NCBI RefSeq assembly: GCF_046557915.1
Contig: NZ_JBHEBG010000004.1
Span: forward strand, 248,001-312,000
Length of the DNA stretch: 64,000 nucleotides
From: JBHEBG01 sp046557915
GTDB taxonomy: Bacteria; Bacteroidota; Bacteroidia; Flavobacteriales; Flavobacteriaceae
Direction of reading: 5' to 3'
Below are positions 44,068 through 54,283 of this stretch, piece by piece. The position numbers were made by a program, and so were the translations under genes. Below the pieces are notes generated by a model that saw nothing but the letters and a program-made list of their open reading frames with translations, searched no databases and was not told the origin of the DNA. Position 1 is the first letter of the stretch. Each line of letters begins with the position of its first letter.

Positions 44068-45060
44068 CTAAATACCAAGTATTTTGTCCATTACCCAACT
44101 TGTATGGGTCGCCGTACGCCCGTTTGAGGGGTGATCGTAGTTTTCTTCCAAAAGATGTTTTTTCATGTTTTCCACATGATAAAGCTGAATATTTTTTGGA
44201 TTTTCAATAAAAAACTCTTGTTTATCACCATTGCGCTCCAAAATCAACGGATTTTCTTCAAAAACAGAAAATTGCACTTTGCCTTTACTTCCAAATATTT
44301 CTACCCGATCTTCTTTATCCTCACAACCAAAATTCCAACTTCCCGTTCCGGTTACGCCCCCTTGGTGTACCCAGCAAGCAGCAACCGCATCTTTTGCCAA
44401 ATATAGTTGTTGTTGATTAAGGCTTAACCCAAACACCTGCTGTATATCCCCTAATAGAAAGATAAATAGATCAAGGCCATGACTGGCCAAATCATCAAAA
44501 TAACCACCGGGAGCAACCTTAGGGTCTGTACGCCAGTTATAGGTCCCGGATAAATCCGTGGCATTTGGAGCTTTGTTCAGACACCAACTTATGTGCCTAA
44601 TTTCACCAATTTCGTTGTTTTTTAACCATGTGTTCACTTGGTTAAACCGGGGCAAAGAGCGCCGATAATAAGCCACAAATAAAGGGATGCCCTTATTTTT
44701 GAACGCCTCATGGATGGCCAAACTATCCGTATGGCAAGGAGACAGCGGCTTTTCTATACAGCAAGGTTTTCCCGCCTCTGCTACTTTAAGGGCATAGTAC
44801 CTGTGGGTGTCCGGAGGGGTGGCTATGTAAACCGCATCAATTTCATCGTCAGCAATTAATTTCTTCGCACTGGTATAGTGTTTAGCTATGTTATGCCTTT
44901 TGGCATAGTCTTTTAATTTATCCGGATCGCGTCTCATAACGGCCGTTAGTTCAAAACCATCCGTTTGTTTATAAGCGGGGCCACTTTTAACTTCCGTAAC
45001 ATTACCACAACCAATAATACCCCAACGAATTGGAGCGGAAAATTTAATGCTGTCTGCCAT
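44068..45060 (-). CDS. Gfo/Idh/MocA-family oxidoreductase
   Basis: A 330-residue NAD(P)-dependent sugar or inositol dehydrogenase-type enzyme. The Rossmann nucleotide-binding motif is IRWGIIGCGNVTE near residue 12, and the family motif EKP occurs as CCIEKPLSPCHTDS (~92-105). The C-terminal domain contains GGYFDDLASHGLDLFIFLLG with the conserved Asp/His pair. It has no signal sequence and is cytoplasmic. It lies 25 nt upstream of the DUF6786-like gene and is divergent from susC. The oxidised sugar is unknown; a role in metabolising products imported by the adjacent SusCD system is plausible inference. Confidence 0.9.
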   Translation of the reverse strand: MADSIKFSAPIRWGIIGCGNVTEVKSGPAYKQTDGFELTAVMRRDPDKLKDYAKRHNIAKHYTSAKKLIADDEIDAVYIATPPDTHRYYALKVAEAGKPCCIEKPLSPCHTDSLAIHEAFKNKGIPLFVAYYRRSLPRFNQVNTWLKNNEIGEIRHISWCLNKAPNATDLSGTYNWRTDPKVAPGGYFDDLASHGLDLFIFLLGDIQQVFGLSLNQQQLYLAKDAVAACWVHQGGVTGTGSWNFGCEDKEDRVEIFGSKGKVQFSVFEENPLILERNGDKQEFFIENPKNIQLYHVENMKKHLLEENYDHPSNGRTATHTSWVMDKILGI

Positions 45061-45363
45061 GTAAATGTGTTTTTAACAATTTGATTGTGCTTCTAATCTA
45101 ATGGATTTTTAATAGTTTCAAAAGTATTGGTAGTACCATATATAAATTTTCTTCAATTCACTATATTCACGTTTAAAATATCCTGGTTGCATTTTACTTT
45201 TCCCTAACGGACCATCTTCTATTAAAATGTAAGAAAAGTAATCACATGTTGTGTTTATATCCAAGTTTAAACAATCTATCCATCTTTTTGAATAGTATGT
45301 CCATCTACCAAAAATGATATAGTGGTACGTTTGAAGCAACTAAAAATAACAACTTAAATCAAA
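45061..45363. promoter_or_regulatory. divergent regulatory spacer between oxidoreductase and susC
   Basis: A 303-nt spacer with no credible gene; an open frame on the minus strand (45118-45339) has no recognisable features. TACGTTTG at 45326-45333 fits the Bacteroidota -7 element (TAnnTTTG) 30 nt before the susC start, but I see no TTTG at the expected -33 distance, so the main promoter probably needs an activator such as the HTCS encoded at 60074. Confidence 0.4.
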
Positions 45364-48300
45364 ATGAAAAAACTTAAACTTTTATTGGCACTCCTTGTAA
45401 TGGGTGTATCAACTGCATCTTGGGCGCAAGCACAAGTTACGGGGATCGTGGTAGATAATGCGAATGTACCACTTCCTGGAGCCAATGTTGTAGAAAAAGG
45501 CACAACGAACGGTGTTGTGACGGATTTTGACGGAAATTTTGCTATTTCGGTAAACGATAGCAATGCTACCCTTGTAGTTTCTTACATAGGGTTTGAGACT
45601 TCGGAGATTGTTTTGGACGGGTCTTCATCGTACACGGTTCAATTAACATCTTCATCCACAGGCTTGGACGAAGTAGTGGTAATTGGATATGGTGGCGTAA
45701 AATCAAAAGATTTAACAGGTTCTGTTAAAGTCATTGGTGCCGAAGATTTCAACAAAGGTATTTCAAATTCGCCAGGTCAATTATTACAAGGTAAGATTGC
45801 CGGTGTTAATGTAACAACAGGTTCTGGGGAACCTGGAAGTGCTGTAGACATCAACATTCGTGGGGTAAATTCAATAGGTAGCTCCAGTAATCCCCTGTTT
45901 GTGGTTGATGGTGTTCCTTTGGATGGAGGGTCATCTACTACTGATGGTCTTAGTGGTGTTGGAGGAACTTCAAGACCAAAAAGTCCTTTAAACTTTTTAA
46001 ATCCTCAAGATATAGAGAGCATTACCATATTAAAAGATGCTTCTGCTACGGCAATTTATGGTACTAGGGCATCCAATGGAGTTGTGCTTATACAAACCAA
46101 AAAAGGAAAGATAGGTAAACCAAAGGTCACCTTCAGTTCATCAAGAGGCTTTGCTACGGTAGCTAGAGATGTTGACGTGCTTAGTGCCAGTGAATATCGC
46201 GAGCAAACGGCGCGTTTAGCTCCTATATTAGGTAGGGATCCGGCTTCCTATATTGATGCAGCAAATGCTGATACCGACTGGCAAGATGAGGTTTATCAAA
46301 CAGCTCAAATAAGCAATTACAATTTAGGGTTTTCTGGCGGAGCTGGTACAACAACATATAATATATCATTGGGTTATTTAGATCAGGAAGGAGTAGTGCA
46401 AACTACAGGGCATGAAAGTGTTACTGGAAGAATAAATATAGGCACTTCACTATTGGATGACCGATTAAAATTTAGGGCTAACCTTGCCGTGGCCGACCTT
46501 ACGGACGAAAGTCAGGCTTTAGGAAGCGTGATTACCGGGGCGCTTAGAGCCAATCCAACAGCTGCAGTTTTTGGTGCTGAAGGTGAAGTAACTACAAGGG
46601 CGGGTGCTACGGACAATCCTGTTTCATTTTTTGATTTATATCGCGATAGAGCTGAAAGCAAAAAAGTTTTGGCTAACTTCACTACTACCTATACTATTAT
46701 TGATGGCTTGGATTATAAGCTCAACTTCGGTTACGAAAACTCGGATACAGATCGTTTTTTCAGGCTGTTCAATAATTCTGTTGATGGAGGAGACCAAGGT
46801 CAGGATCAGGTTACGCAAGATTCAAGAGAAGATTCTAATATATTAATAGAGAATTTTCTAACCTATGCAAAAAGCTATGACAAATGGAATTTTGATGTTC
46901 TTGCCGGTCACTCATATCAGACTTTCAACAATACCAGTTTAAGGATTCAACAGTTTGATTTTAGTACCAGAGAAATTGATCCAATTTTTAATTTAGGAAT
47001 TGCTCAAGGAACCCCTATTATAGCAACGAGCAATACGGAAAGAAAGTTGCAATCGTTCTTTGCAAGGGTTAACACCAATTTCTTAGATAGATATCTGATA
47101 ACTGCATCGCTTAGGGCGGACGGATCTTCAGTATTTGGTGACAATAATAAGTATGGTTATTTTCCGGCGGTTGGATTAGGATGGAAAATCAATGAAGAAG
47201 AATTTCTTGCAGATTCTGAGGTGTTTTCCAATTTAAAACTAAGACTAGGTTGGGGACAAACAGGTAATCAAGCCGTTCCGGTAAGGGTTACGCAGGCCTC
47301 TTTTGATACGAGCTTTGATAATAGCTTTACATTTGATGGAACAACGGTTATTAATGGTGTAACAACAACACGAACACCTAACCCAGATTTAAAATGGGAA
47401 GTTACGGAACAATACAATGTAGGACTTGATTGGGCCATATTGAATGGTAAAGTTAGCGGTACATTTGATTATTTTAATAAAAGCACTACCGATCTCTTCT
47501 TGGAAGTTTCTGCACCAGTTCCTTCCTTGGTAGGTACTATTTTTATAAACTCAGAGGCAGAAATCATTAATAAAGGTTTTGAATTTGCATTAAATGTAAA
47601 TGCTATTAGAACAGATGATTTTTCGCTTGATTTTTCAGGTAACATATCATTTTTGGATAATACCATTGAGGGACTTACAACAGATTTGTTTGTTGGAAAT
47701 ATTAACGGCCCCGGGGCATCAGGGGAAAATAGTAGCATTTTTACCAATGGAGAATCTGCGGGATCGTTCTTTTTACCTAGATTTCAAGGATTCGATAGCG
47801 ATGGTGTAGAAATAATATCAGATCCTGAAATAGTAGGAGACGCATTACCCGATACAGTTTATGGATTTAACATTAACGCATCGTACAAAAGCTTTGATTT
47901 AGCATTGGGCTTTAATGGTGTAGGTGGCATAGATATTTTTAATAATACGGCAAGGGCCTATTCCAGTGCAGCGTCTTTGGGGCAAAACGGGAATAATATT
48001 TTTAGGGAATATCTTGATGTTAACGAAAGTCCATTGGTTGCCCCCGTTTCTTCATCTAGGTACGTTGAAGATGGTTCATTCTTTAGATTGAACAATGCCA
48101 CCTTGGGCTGGAACATCGAAAACAATGGTTTTCTTGATACTTTAAGAGTATATGTTACAGGGCAAAATATTTTTGTGATAACCGACTATACAGGATATGA
48201 CCCTGAAATCAATACAGGCGGCGAGAATGTCTATGGCGTAGACTTTGGGGGTTATCCACGTCCTCAAACCTTTATGTTTGGCCTTGACCTTTCTTTCTAA
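45364..48300 (+). CDS. susC: SusC/RagA-family TonB-dependent outer-membrane transporter
   Basis: A 978-residue outer-membrane receptor that imports oligosaccharides with its SusD partner and TonB energy. A signal peptide ends near STASWAQA. A CarboxypepD-like plug extension (~25-100, VTGIVVDNANVPLPGANVVE) is followed by the TonB-box region SSTGLDEVVVIGYG, the plug (SKDLTGSVKVIGAEDF; VVDGVPLDGG; KDASATAIYGTRASNGVV) and a 22-strand barrel ending in the aromatic terminus FMFGLDLSF. Length and order are normal. First gene of the PUL operon, with susD 57 nt downstream. The glycan is suggested by the downstream genes, not by the transporter itself. Confidence 0.95.
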   Translation: MKKLKLLLALLVMGVSTASWAQAQVTGIVVDNANVPLPGANVVEKGTTNGVVTDFDGNFAISVNDSNATLVVSYIGFETSEIVLDGSSSYTVQLTSSSTGLDEVVVIGYGGVKSKDLTGSVKVIGAEDFNKGISNSPGQLLQGKIAGVNVTTGSGEPGSAVDINIRGVNSIGSSSNPLFVVDGVPLDGGSSTTDGLSGVGGTSRPKSPLNFLNPQDIESITILKDASATAIYGTRASNGVVLIQTKKGKIGKPKVTFSSSRGFATVARDVDVLSASEYREQTARLAPILGRDPASYIDAANADTDWQDEVYQTAQISNYNLGFSGGAGTTTYNISLGYLDQEGVVQTTGHESVTGRINIGTSLLDDRLKFRANLAVADLTDESQALGSVITGALRANPTAAVFGAEGEVTTRAGATDNPVSFFDLYRDRAESKKVLANFTTTYTIIDGLDYKLNFGYENSDTDRFFRLFNNSVDGGDQGQDQVTQDSREDSNILIENFLTYAKSYDKWNFDVLAGHSYQTFNNTSLRIQQFDFSTREIDPIFNLGIAQGTPIIATSNTERKLQSFFARVNTNFLDRYLITASLRADGSSVFGDNNKYGYFPAVGLGWKINEEEFLADSEVFSNLKLRLGWGQTGNQAVPVRVTQASFDTSFDNSFTFDGTTVINGVTTTRTPNPDLKWEVTEQYNVGLDWAILNGKVSGTFDYFNKSTTDLFLEVSAPVPSLVGTIFINSEAEIINKGFEFALNVNAIRTDDFSLDFSGNISFLDNTIEGLTTDLFVGNINGPGASGENSSIFTNGESAGSFFLPRFQGFDSDGVEIISDPEIVGDALPDTVYGFNINASYKSFDLALGFNGVGGIDIFNNTARAYSSAASLGQNGNNIFREYLDVNESPLVAPVSSSRYVEDGSFFRLNNATLGWNIENNGFLDTLRVYVTGQNIFVITDYTGYDPEINTGGENVYGVDFGGYPRPQTFMFGLDLSF

Positions 48301-48357
48301 TTTAAAAATGGGAAAGCAATATAATTTATAAAAGAAATATATAATACAAGATAAGAT

Positions 48358-49983
48358 ATGAAAAAACAAGCTATTATTTTCAGCATCATATTGACTGTTC
48401 TCTTCGGATTTCAATCATGTGATATCGAAGAAGAAATTATCGACGAAGCCCTAGGTGAGGATTTGTTGACCAATGCTGATCCATTAAACCTTTTGGCCCC
48501 AGCATACAATAATATGCGAAGAGTTTATGGGCATCGATGGTTTTTTGCTTTACAGACCTTTTCAGCAGATGAGGGCATGGTACCCACTAGACAAAGTGAC
48601 TGGTTCGACGGAGGTACTTTTCAGGAACTACACAGACATGATTGGGGCCCTAATCATCGCTATACAAGAGAGACATTTGAGCATGTTGTATCAGGATTGG
48701 CCAGCGCAACTCAGGCAATTGATTTCTTAGATGCCGGCACACAAGAGCATGCCGAAGCCGTAGGTTTGTTGTCACATTTCATGTGGGTGGCTTTGGATGC
48801 ATATGGTCAGGTGCCATATCGAGGCATTACCGAAATTAATTTTAACACGGACCCTCAAATCCTTACAGGGGCTGAGGCCGTAAGTACCATCATTGAAAAC
48901 TTGGAATCGGTTATATCCAACCTTCCTACCGGGAAAAATACGGTTCGTTTTACTCAAGACGCCGCAAAATCACTTTTGGCAAGGGTGTATTTAAACAAGG
49001 CAGTTTATGAGGACAGATATGCCTCTAGCTTTTCTTTCTCCAGTGAAGACATGCAGAAGGTTGTTGATCTTACCACTGAGATAATCAATAGTGGGGCACA
49101 TTCTTTGGAAACAGATGATTATTTCAGCATGTTCGACCCAGACAATGAAAATCACCCAGAAATCATATGGTCAGTAAAGAACGAGAAAACTTCTCTACGA
49201 ATTGGAGGCAGAAGCGTTTCAAGGAACACTACCAATGGGCTATCTAGGGGTCTTCTTTATGTGGTCGATGGCGGATTTGAAACGGGTTCTGATGCAGGAT
49301 GTACGTTACCAGGCTTTTTAGACACATGGGACTCAGCTAATGACCCTAGATTTTATAAGGAAAACTATCCTAACGAATTAGGTACCATACCATTGTCTGA
49401 TTATAAAATGAACAGAGGGTTTCTTGAAGGGCAAATATATGGTCTTAACAACGATAGTGGAACACCTATAATTAATGATGACGGTACTATTGATATTGTT
49501 CCGGTTCAACTTTGGACCAGAGATGAATCGATGGCAAATCATACAAGGGAAGTGAGTTTAATTGCCGAGAACCAATCCGTAGGCGTGCGAGTTTCAAAAT
49601 GGAGCATAGATGGTTTAGGCTCAAACAGAGATGATACCGGTGTTGACATAGTGGTGTTTAGGTTGGCCGATATATATTTAATGCGGGCAGAAGCTCAATT
49701 ACGATTAGGATCGGGTGATGCTTTAGCCGATGTAAATGCCGTTAGGGTTGCACGTGCTGGTGATGGTTTTGCAATAGGCAGTGCTACTCTGGAAGATGTT
49801 TACAATGAACGAGGTTTTGAGTTCTACTGGGAGTATCATAGAAGGACCGATCAAATCCGATTCGAGACCTGGGAAGACGTTTGGATAGATAAAACGGATT
49901 CTGACCCTAATAAGAGATTATTTCCAATACCCCCTGGACCATTGGCACAAACACCAGGTCTAGAACAAAACCCTGGATATTAG
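48358..49983 (+). CDS. susD: SusD/RagB-family surface glycan-binding lipoprotein
   Basis: A 541-residue lipoprotein lid for the SusC pore. The lipobox is VLFGFQSC, followed by DIEEEII, an acidic start consistent with surface export. TPR-like helices follow (DPLNLLAPAYNNMRRVYG), and the C-terminal RagB segment contains VFRLADIYLMRAEAQLRLG and the closing motif RTDQIRFETWEDVW, which are typical of the family. It binds the target oligosaccharide and passes it to the barrel. A 6-bp inverted repeat (GGCAGG/CCTGCC) lies 37 nt after the stop and may reduce transcription into the enzymes downstream. Confidence 0.95.
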   Translation: MKKQAIIFSIILTVLFGFQSCDIEEEIIDEALGEDLLTNADPLNLLAPAYNNMRRVYGHRWFFALQTFSADEGMVPTRQSDWFDGGTFQELHRHDWGPNHRYTRETFEHVVSGLASATQAIDFLDAGTQEHAEAVGLLSHFMWVALDAYGQVPYRGITEINFNTDPQILTGAEAVSTIIENLESVISNLPTGKNTVRFTQDAAKSLLARVYLNKAVYEDRYASSFSFSSEDMQKVVDLTTEIINSGAHSLETDDYFSMFDPDNENHPEIIWSVKNEKTSLRIGGRSVSRNTTNGLSRGLLYVVDGGFETGSDAGCTLPGFLDTWDSANDPRFYKENYPNELGTIPLSDYKMNRGFLEGQIYGLNNDSGTPIINDDGTIDIVPVQLWTRDESMANHTREVSLIAENQSVGVRVSKWSIDGLGSNRDDTGVDIVVFRLADIYLMRAEAQLRLGSGDALADVNAVRVARAGDGFAIGSATLEDVYNERGFEFYWEYHRRTDQIRFETWEDVWIDKTDSDPNKRLFPIPPGPLAQTPGLEQNPGY

Positions 49984-50019
49984 TTTAGTTTTTTGAGTTA
50001 GTTTAATTTATGATGTACG

Positions 50020-50040
50020 GGCAGGTATACTTTGCCTGCC
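50020..50040 (+). terminator. intercistronic hairpin after susD
   Basis: GGCAGG (50020-50025) pairs with CCTGCC (50035-50040) across a 9-nt loop. No strong U-tract follows (TGTATTATCT), so it is more likely an attenuating or mRNA-stabilising hairpin that sets a higher SusCD:enzyme ratio than a full terminator. Confidence 0.4.
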
Positions 50041-50111
50041 TGTATTATCTATCTTCTAATCCTTTTTGGCATATAGATGCTAACCCGTTGTTAAAACGTA
50101 ATTGAACGAAA

Positions 50112-52208
50112 TTGAAAATTAAACCTGCCATAGTCCTTCTTTTTTTATGTTCGTTCTTCATCTTAACGGATTGCAGCGATGCACCCGAAAAAAAAATCAC
50201 CGAAATAGGCATGGATAACTCGGTTTATGTAGATCCTTTTATAGCCACTTCGGACGACCACGGACAGACAGACGTTGCAGCAGCACCTCCTTTTGGTATG
50301 GTTAAACCAGCTCCCGATACTCATCCAATTGCACATTCCGGATACGATTATAAAGCACAGAAAACAACGGGCTTTTCCAATACAAGGTTTTCTGGTGTAG
50401 GTTGCCACGGTGTTGGGGGGCACATTAGGGTATTGCCTTTTGTAGTAAACCAAGATACCATAATACCCACGGAAATAGGTCTTAACAAGGCTTCCGAAAT
50501 AGCCAGGCCCGGATATTATGCCGTGGGCTTGGATAATAATATTAAGGTGGCATTATCGGCTACAAATCAAATAGCATATCATAAATATACCTTTCCAAAA
50601 TCCGATCGCTCTGGCCTTACAGTTAACTTGGCAAGTTCTTTTGCTGAATTCAATTATGAAAAACATAAGGTATCAAAAGAAGGATATATAACAGGTGAAC
50701 TAAGTGGGGCCAATGTTTGTAACATGGGCCAGTATAAATTCTATTTTGCTATTGCCACTAACAAGGCACACACCCTTGTTTCCGATACCACCTCCGTAGT
50801 TACTTTTACCTTCTCCACGGTAGCGGCGGAAGAAGTCCTTTTTTATTGTTCCCTGTCGACTATTAGTCCTGAAAATGCCCTGGTTAAATTGGTAGAAGGC
50901 AAAAAGGCATCGTTTGAGGAAGTAAAAAAGAGTGCCGCTTCCAAATGGAGAGAGCTGTTAAACACTGTGGAAGTAGCAGGTAACGACCCTTCCCTAAAAA
51001 GAACGTTTTACACCAGTCTGTACCATACGTTGCAATCTCCTTTTCTTATCAACGAGCAAGATGGCAGTTACAGAGGCAGCGATGGTAAGACCTATAATAC
51101 CCAACAACGGCTCCATTATCATGGGTGGTCTGTTTGGGACACTTTTAGAACAAAATTACCGTTGATTTCATTCTTGTTCCCCGATAAGTACAGCCATATG
51201 GTTCAATCCATAAGCGCACTGTACAAACAGGGAAAGGCCAATTGGGCCACGGATCACGAACCTTTTATTACCGTTCGTACGGAACATTCCGTTGTAGTAT
51301 TGTTAGAGGCCCTTCAAAAAGACCTATTGCCCTATAACATTGCCGATTTATACAGTCACTTACAAGACGAGGCACAAGCATTACCCTTTGAAACGCCCGA
51401 TAATATCTTAGAATCTAGTTTGGATCTTTGGGCCCTTTCGGAAATTGCCAAGACCTTAGGCAAGGAAGAAGATTATAAAAAATATAGGCAACAGGCCTTC
51501 GATTATAAGAAGATCTGGAAGAAAAAATTTATGATAATGGATGATAAATCCGATATTATGCATGGTGATGGACTTTATGAAGGCACGCTTTGGCAATACC
51601 GCTGGTTTGTCCCTTTCGATATAGAGGGCATCCAAGATTTAATGGGTGGCAAAGACAGTTTTGAAGAGCAGCTAGATTATTTTTTTGATGAGGAACTTTT
51701 CAACATAGGTAATCAGCCAGATATTCAGGTACCTTATTTATATGCATATACCAACGCTGCTTGGAAAACCCAGCTACGGGTAAATGCAATTTTGTTGGAC
51801 ACAACCAACAATTGGTATGGTACGCATAAAAAGCTTAAAAAACCTATGCGTAGGAAAATATTCCAAGATACCCCAGACGGCTTTTTAAAGGAAATGGATG
51901 ATGATGCCGGGACCATGTCCGCTTGGTACGTTTGGTCCGCAATGGGCCTCTATCCTGTTTTTCCAGGAAGCACCAATATGGTGATCGGCCGACCTATATT
52001 TCCCAAAATAACCTTGCATTTAAAAGAGGGCGACTTGGAAATAAGGACCAAAAATTTCTCGGATAGTGCCCGATTTATCCAAGAAGTAACATTTAATGGG
52101 GTAACGAACAATTCGCCCTTTATAGATTTCAACGATTTGGTAAAAGGGGGAATACTCGAAATACAACTTGGCAATCAACCTAATAAAGATTGGGGAACCC
52201 TAAACTAG
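50112..52208 (+). CDS. GH92-family glycosidase with Gln in place of the general acid
   Basis: A 698-residue lipoprotein of glycoside hydrolase family 92 (calcium-dependent exo-alpha-mannosidases). An in-frame stop at 50103-50105 leaves a TTG at 50112 as the only usable start; it gives a sound lipoprotein signal (FLCSFFILTDC). Family landmarks are YVDPFIATSDDHGQTDVAAA, PPFGMVKPAPDT, GFSNTRFSGVG, YHTLQSPFLINEQDG and, near the end, MDDDAGTMSAWYVWSAMGLY, which carries the catalytic-base Asp residues. At the position of the usual GNEP, whose Glu is the general acid, it has GNQP (Gln535). That change favours substrates with a leaving group needing no protonation, such as mannose-1-phosphate diesters. 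Periplasmic or outer-membrane location. Confidence 0.88.
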   Translation: MKIKPAIVLLFLCSFFILTDCSDAPEKKITEIGMDNSVYVDPFIATSDDHGQTDVAAAPPFGMVKPAPDTHPIAHSGYDYKAQKTTGFSNTRFSGVGCHGVGGHIRVLPFVVNQDTIIPTEIGLNKASEIARPGYYAVGLDNNIKVALSATNQIAYHKYTFPKSDRSGLTVNLASSFAEFNYEKHKVSKEGYITGELSGANVCNMGQYKFYFAIATNKAHTLVSDTTSVVTFTFSTVAAEEVLFYCSLSTISPENALVKLVEGKKASFEEVKKSAASKWRELLNTVEVAGNDPSLKRTFYTSLYHTLQSPFLINEQDGSYRGSDGKTYNTQQRLHYHGWSVWDTFRTKLPLISFLFPDKYSHMVQSISALYKQGKANWATDHEPFITVRTEHSVVVLLEALQKDLLPYNIADLYSHLQDEAQALPFETPDNILESSLDLWALSEIAKTLGKEEDYKKYRQQAFDYKKIWKKKFMIMDDKSDIMHGDGLYEGTLWQYRWFVPFDIEGIQDLMGGKDSFEEQLDYFFDEELFNIGNQPDIQVPYLYAYTNAAWKTQLRVNAILLDTTNNWYGTHKKLKKPMRRKIFQDTPDGFLKEMDDDAGTMSAWYVWSAMGLYPVFPGSTNMVIGRPIFPKITLHLKEGDLEIRTKNFSDSARFIQEVTFNGVTNNSPFIDFNDLVKGGILEIQLGNQPNKDWGTLN

Positions 52209-52231
52209 TGGGCGGTATTAAAAACAACAAG

Positions 52232-54283
52232 ATGAAAACAAAAAACTATATCCAAATTCTTTTTTCCGTGTGTTTGTTTTGGTCATGCTCGCAAGGGAAA
52301 CCAGATAACACTTTTTATATTGTGCAAGGGGCGGCTGTTGATCAGGTAGAGAAACAAACCGTTGTTGACTTGAAAATGGATATTGAAAAAGTATCGTCTG
52401 CAAGTGTAACGATACTGCTAGAAACGGAGACTTTACCATCAGATGGTACTCTAATCATAGTGGGCACTCCAAAGTCTAACAAGCTACTGGCAACTTTGGT
52501 CGCATCGCATAATATAAGACTTTCTACAGCCATTCCCGGGCCTAGAGGTGGCATTTGGACCCAGGCCAAGTTACCCACAGGACAAACTGCCATAATCTTG
52601 GGAGGTTCGGATGTACAGGGATTACAGTATACCGTTTATGACTATGCCGAAGAAATCTTAGGCGTGGATCCTTTGGCATATTGGACCGGAAAAGAACCTT
52701 CCAATACGGGAGCGTTAGATTTGTTCAATTTTGAAAATAGAACCATTGCTCCACCCAAAGTGCCCATTTTGTGCTACTTCGAAAATGATGTGGACGAGTT
52801 GGCCAGTTATAGGGGAAAGTTATTGGAATATGATTGGGAAAGTTTTACCGAAATGGTGAATTCCTTGGTAAGATTAAGATACAATGCAATTCATTTTTTT
52901 GATATGATGGGTAGGCCCGAGTTTTTTATTCGCCCAGAATACATAGACCTAAACCCAGATTATAAAATGGATATTTCCTATTTGGAGAAAATGATGGACT
53001 ATGTACATAGTAAGGGCATGAAGATTCAGGTAGATTTTGGTCTCGGATATCAGTTTTATGATTTTCCCGAAGAAAAGGCCAGCTGTTGGTCTAGCTATAA
53101 AGATGATTGGATTGCGGCTTGGCGGTATTATTTGGAAAAGACCCCTTTGGCAAAAACCGATATTTTTAGTTTAAGGCCACGGAATCAGGTTTGGGATTGG
53201 GAGTATGAAAGTACTTGTGGGGAGGATAAGATCCAAGTATTCAATGAAGTTTATAAAGCCTTCGGAGATGTGGTAAGTGCCCATAACCCCAACGCGATTA
53301 AAGTTTTGATATGCTATGCCGATGGCATGCGCATGTTCAACGAAGGACTTAGTCCTCCAAAAGATTGGTTGGTAGCATGGTCCGATGATGGTTTTGGCTC
53401 TTTTAAATTTAAACCAGAAGATACCAAGGGTTTTGGTTTTGGCACCTACATGCATGCAGGCTTCTGGTTAAACCATACTGTGCACAATCCGTACCCTGAG
53501 CGGGTAGCTACTGTTATGAAGGGCATGTTCAACGACTATGATGCGGATAAATATTGTATGGTAAATGGTCAGAACTTTAGACCCTACTTACTTAATTTGG
53601 AAGCATATAGTGAGGTTTGTCGCGACCCGGAAAATTTTGATGGAGCGGAATTCTATAAATCCTGGACCTCACATTATTTTGGTAAGGTGGCTGCGCCATA
53701 TGCCATAAACTCAATGAAGAACTTACATAAGGCGCAAGAAGGACATGCGGGGTATGTACAGCATCTTTGGGAAATTAGGGAGGCCGTGTCCTACCTGTCC
53801 AATGCCCCCATAGAAAGACCGGGGAAATCACCGGTACCCTACGAATATCGTAGGGTGGCCAATGATCTGGAAAATGTTAGGGCTACTAAAGCTCTTATTG
53901 CAATGGCCTTGGATGAGGCCAAAAAAGGTTTGGACGTATTGGAAGGTGATAAAGATTTTTACTATTCTTATATTTATTTGCCCGCGCAATTGTATTCAGA
54001 TTTAATTGCCTTTGAGACATCACTGCACCAAATGTCTAAGTTAAAGAAAGCTTTTGAAGCTTCTGGAGACCCTGCTAACCTAAAGGAGGCATTGGTGTTA
54101 TTGAAAGATGCCGGCACTGGGTTGGATCAAATTTATGCGAACCGGCTAGCTGGAGATAAGAATATAAAATGGGATCGCTGGTACGATCCGGCAATTCGGA
54201 GGCCCAATAATGGTTTTCCAACGAATGAGATGTTGGAGGCAATATCCCAAAACTTAAACCTACTTCTAAACAAGACAAAATGA
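52232..54283 (+). CDS. alpha-glucuronidase-like (GH67/GH115-type) lipoprotein
   Basis: A 683-residue lipoprotein from the ATG at 52232 (lipobox SVCLFWSC); the frame opens at 52190 inside the end of the preceding gene. Residues ~30-150 form an alpha/beta domain like the N-terminal domain of GH67, GH115 and GH20 enzymes (TAIILGGSDVQGLQYTVYDY, then ILGVDPLAYWTG). A TIM-barrel-like part follows with LRYNAIHFFDMMGRPEFFI and MKIQVDFGLGYQFYDF. A helical C-terminus ends the protein. It is ~250 residues shorter than standard GH115, and I cannot place catalytic acids, so the family is not settled; it may be a novel member. Its last 4 nt overlap the next gene. Confidence 0.6.
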   Translation: MKTKNYIQILFSVCLFWSCSQGKPDNTFYIVQGAAVDQVEKQTVVDLKMDIEKVSSASVTILLETETLPSDGTLIIVGTPKSNKLLATLVASHNIRLSTAIPGPRGGIWTQAKLPTGQTAIILGGSDVQGLQYTVYDYAEEILGVDPLAYWTGKEPSNTGALDLFNFENRTIAPPKVPILCYFENDVDELASYRGKLLEYDWESFTEMVNSLVRLRYNAIHFFDMMGRPEFFIRPEYIDLNPDYKMDISYLEKMMDYVHSKGMKIQVDFGLGYQFYDFPEEKASCWSSYKDDWIAAWRYYLEKTPLAKTDIFSLRPRNQVWDWEYESTCGEDKIQVFNEVYKAFGDVVSAHNPNAIKVLICYADGMRMFNEGLSPPKDWLVAWSDDGFGSFKFKPEDTKGFGFGTYMHAGFWLNHTVHNPYPERVATVMKGMFNDYDADKYCMVNGQNFRPYLLNLEAYSEVCRDPENFDGAEFYKSWTSHYFGKVAAPYAINSMKNLHKAQEGHAGYVQHLWEIREAVSYLSNAPIERPGKSPVPYEYRRVANDLENVRATKALIAMALDEAKKGLDVLEGDKDFYYSYIYLPAQLYSDLIAFETSLHQMSKLKKAFEASGDPANLKEALVLLKDAGTGLDQIYANRLAGDKNIKWDRWYDPAIRRPNNGFPTNEMLEAISQNLNLLLNKTK

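Noticed and set aside
45118..45339. 73-residue minus-strand open frame upstream of susC
   Set aside because: No signal, domain or plausible codon pattern; it covers the likely divergent promoter region.
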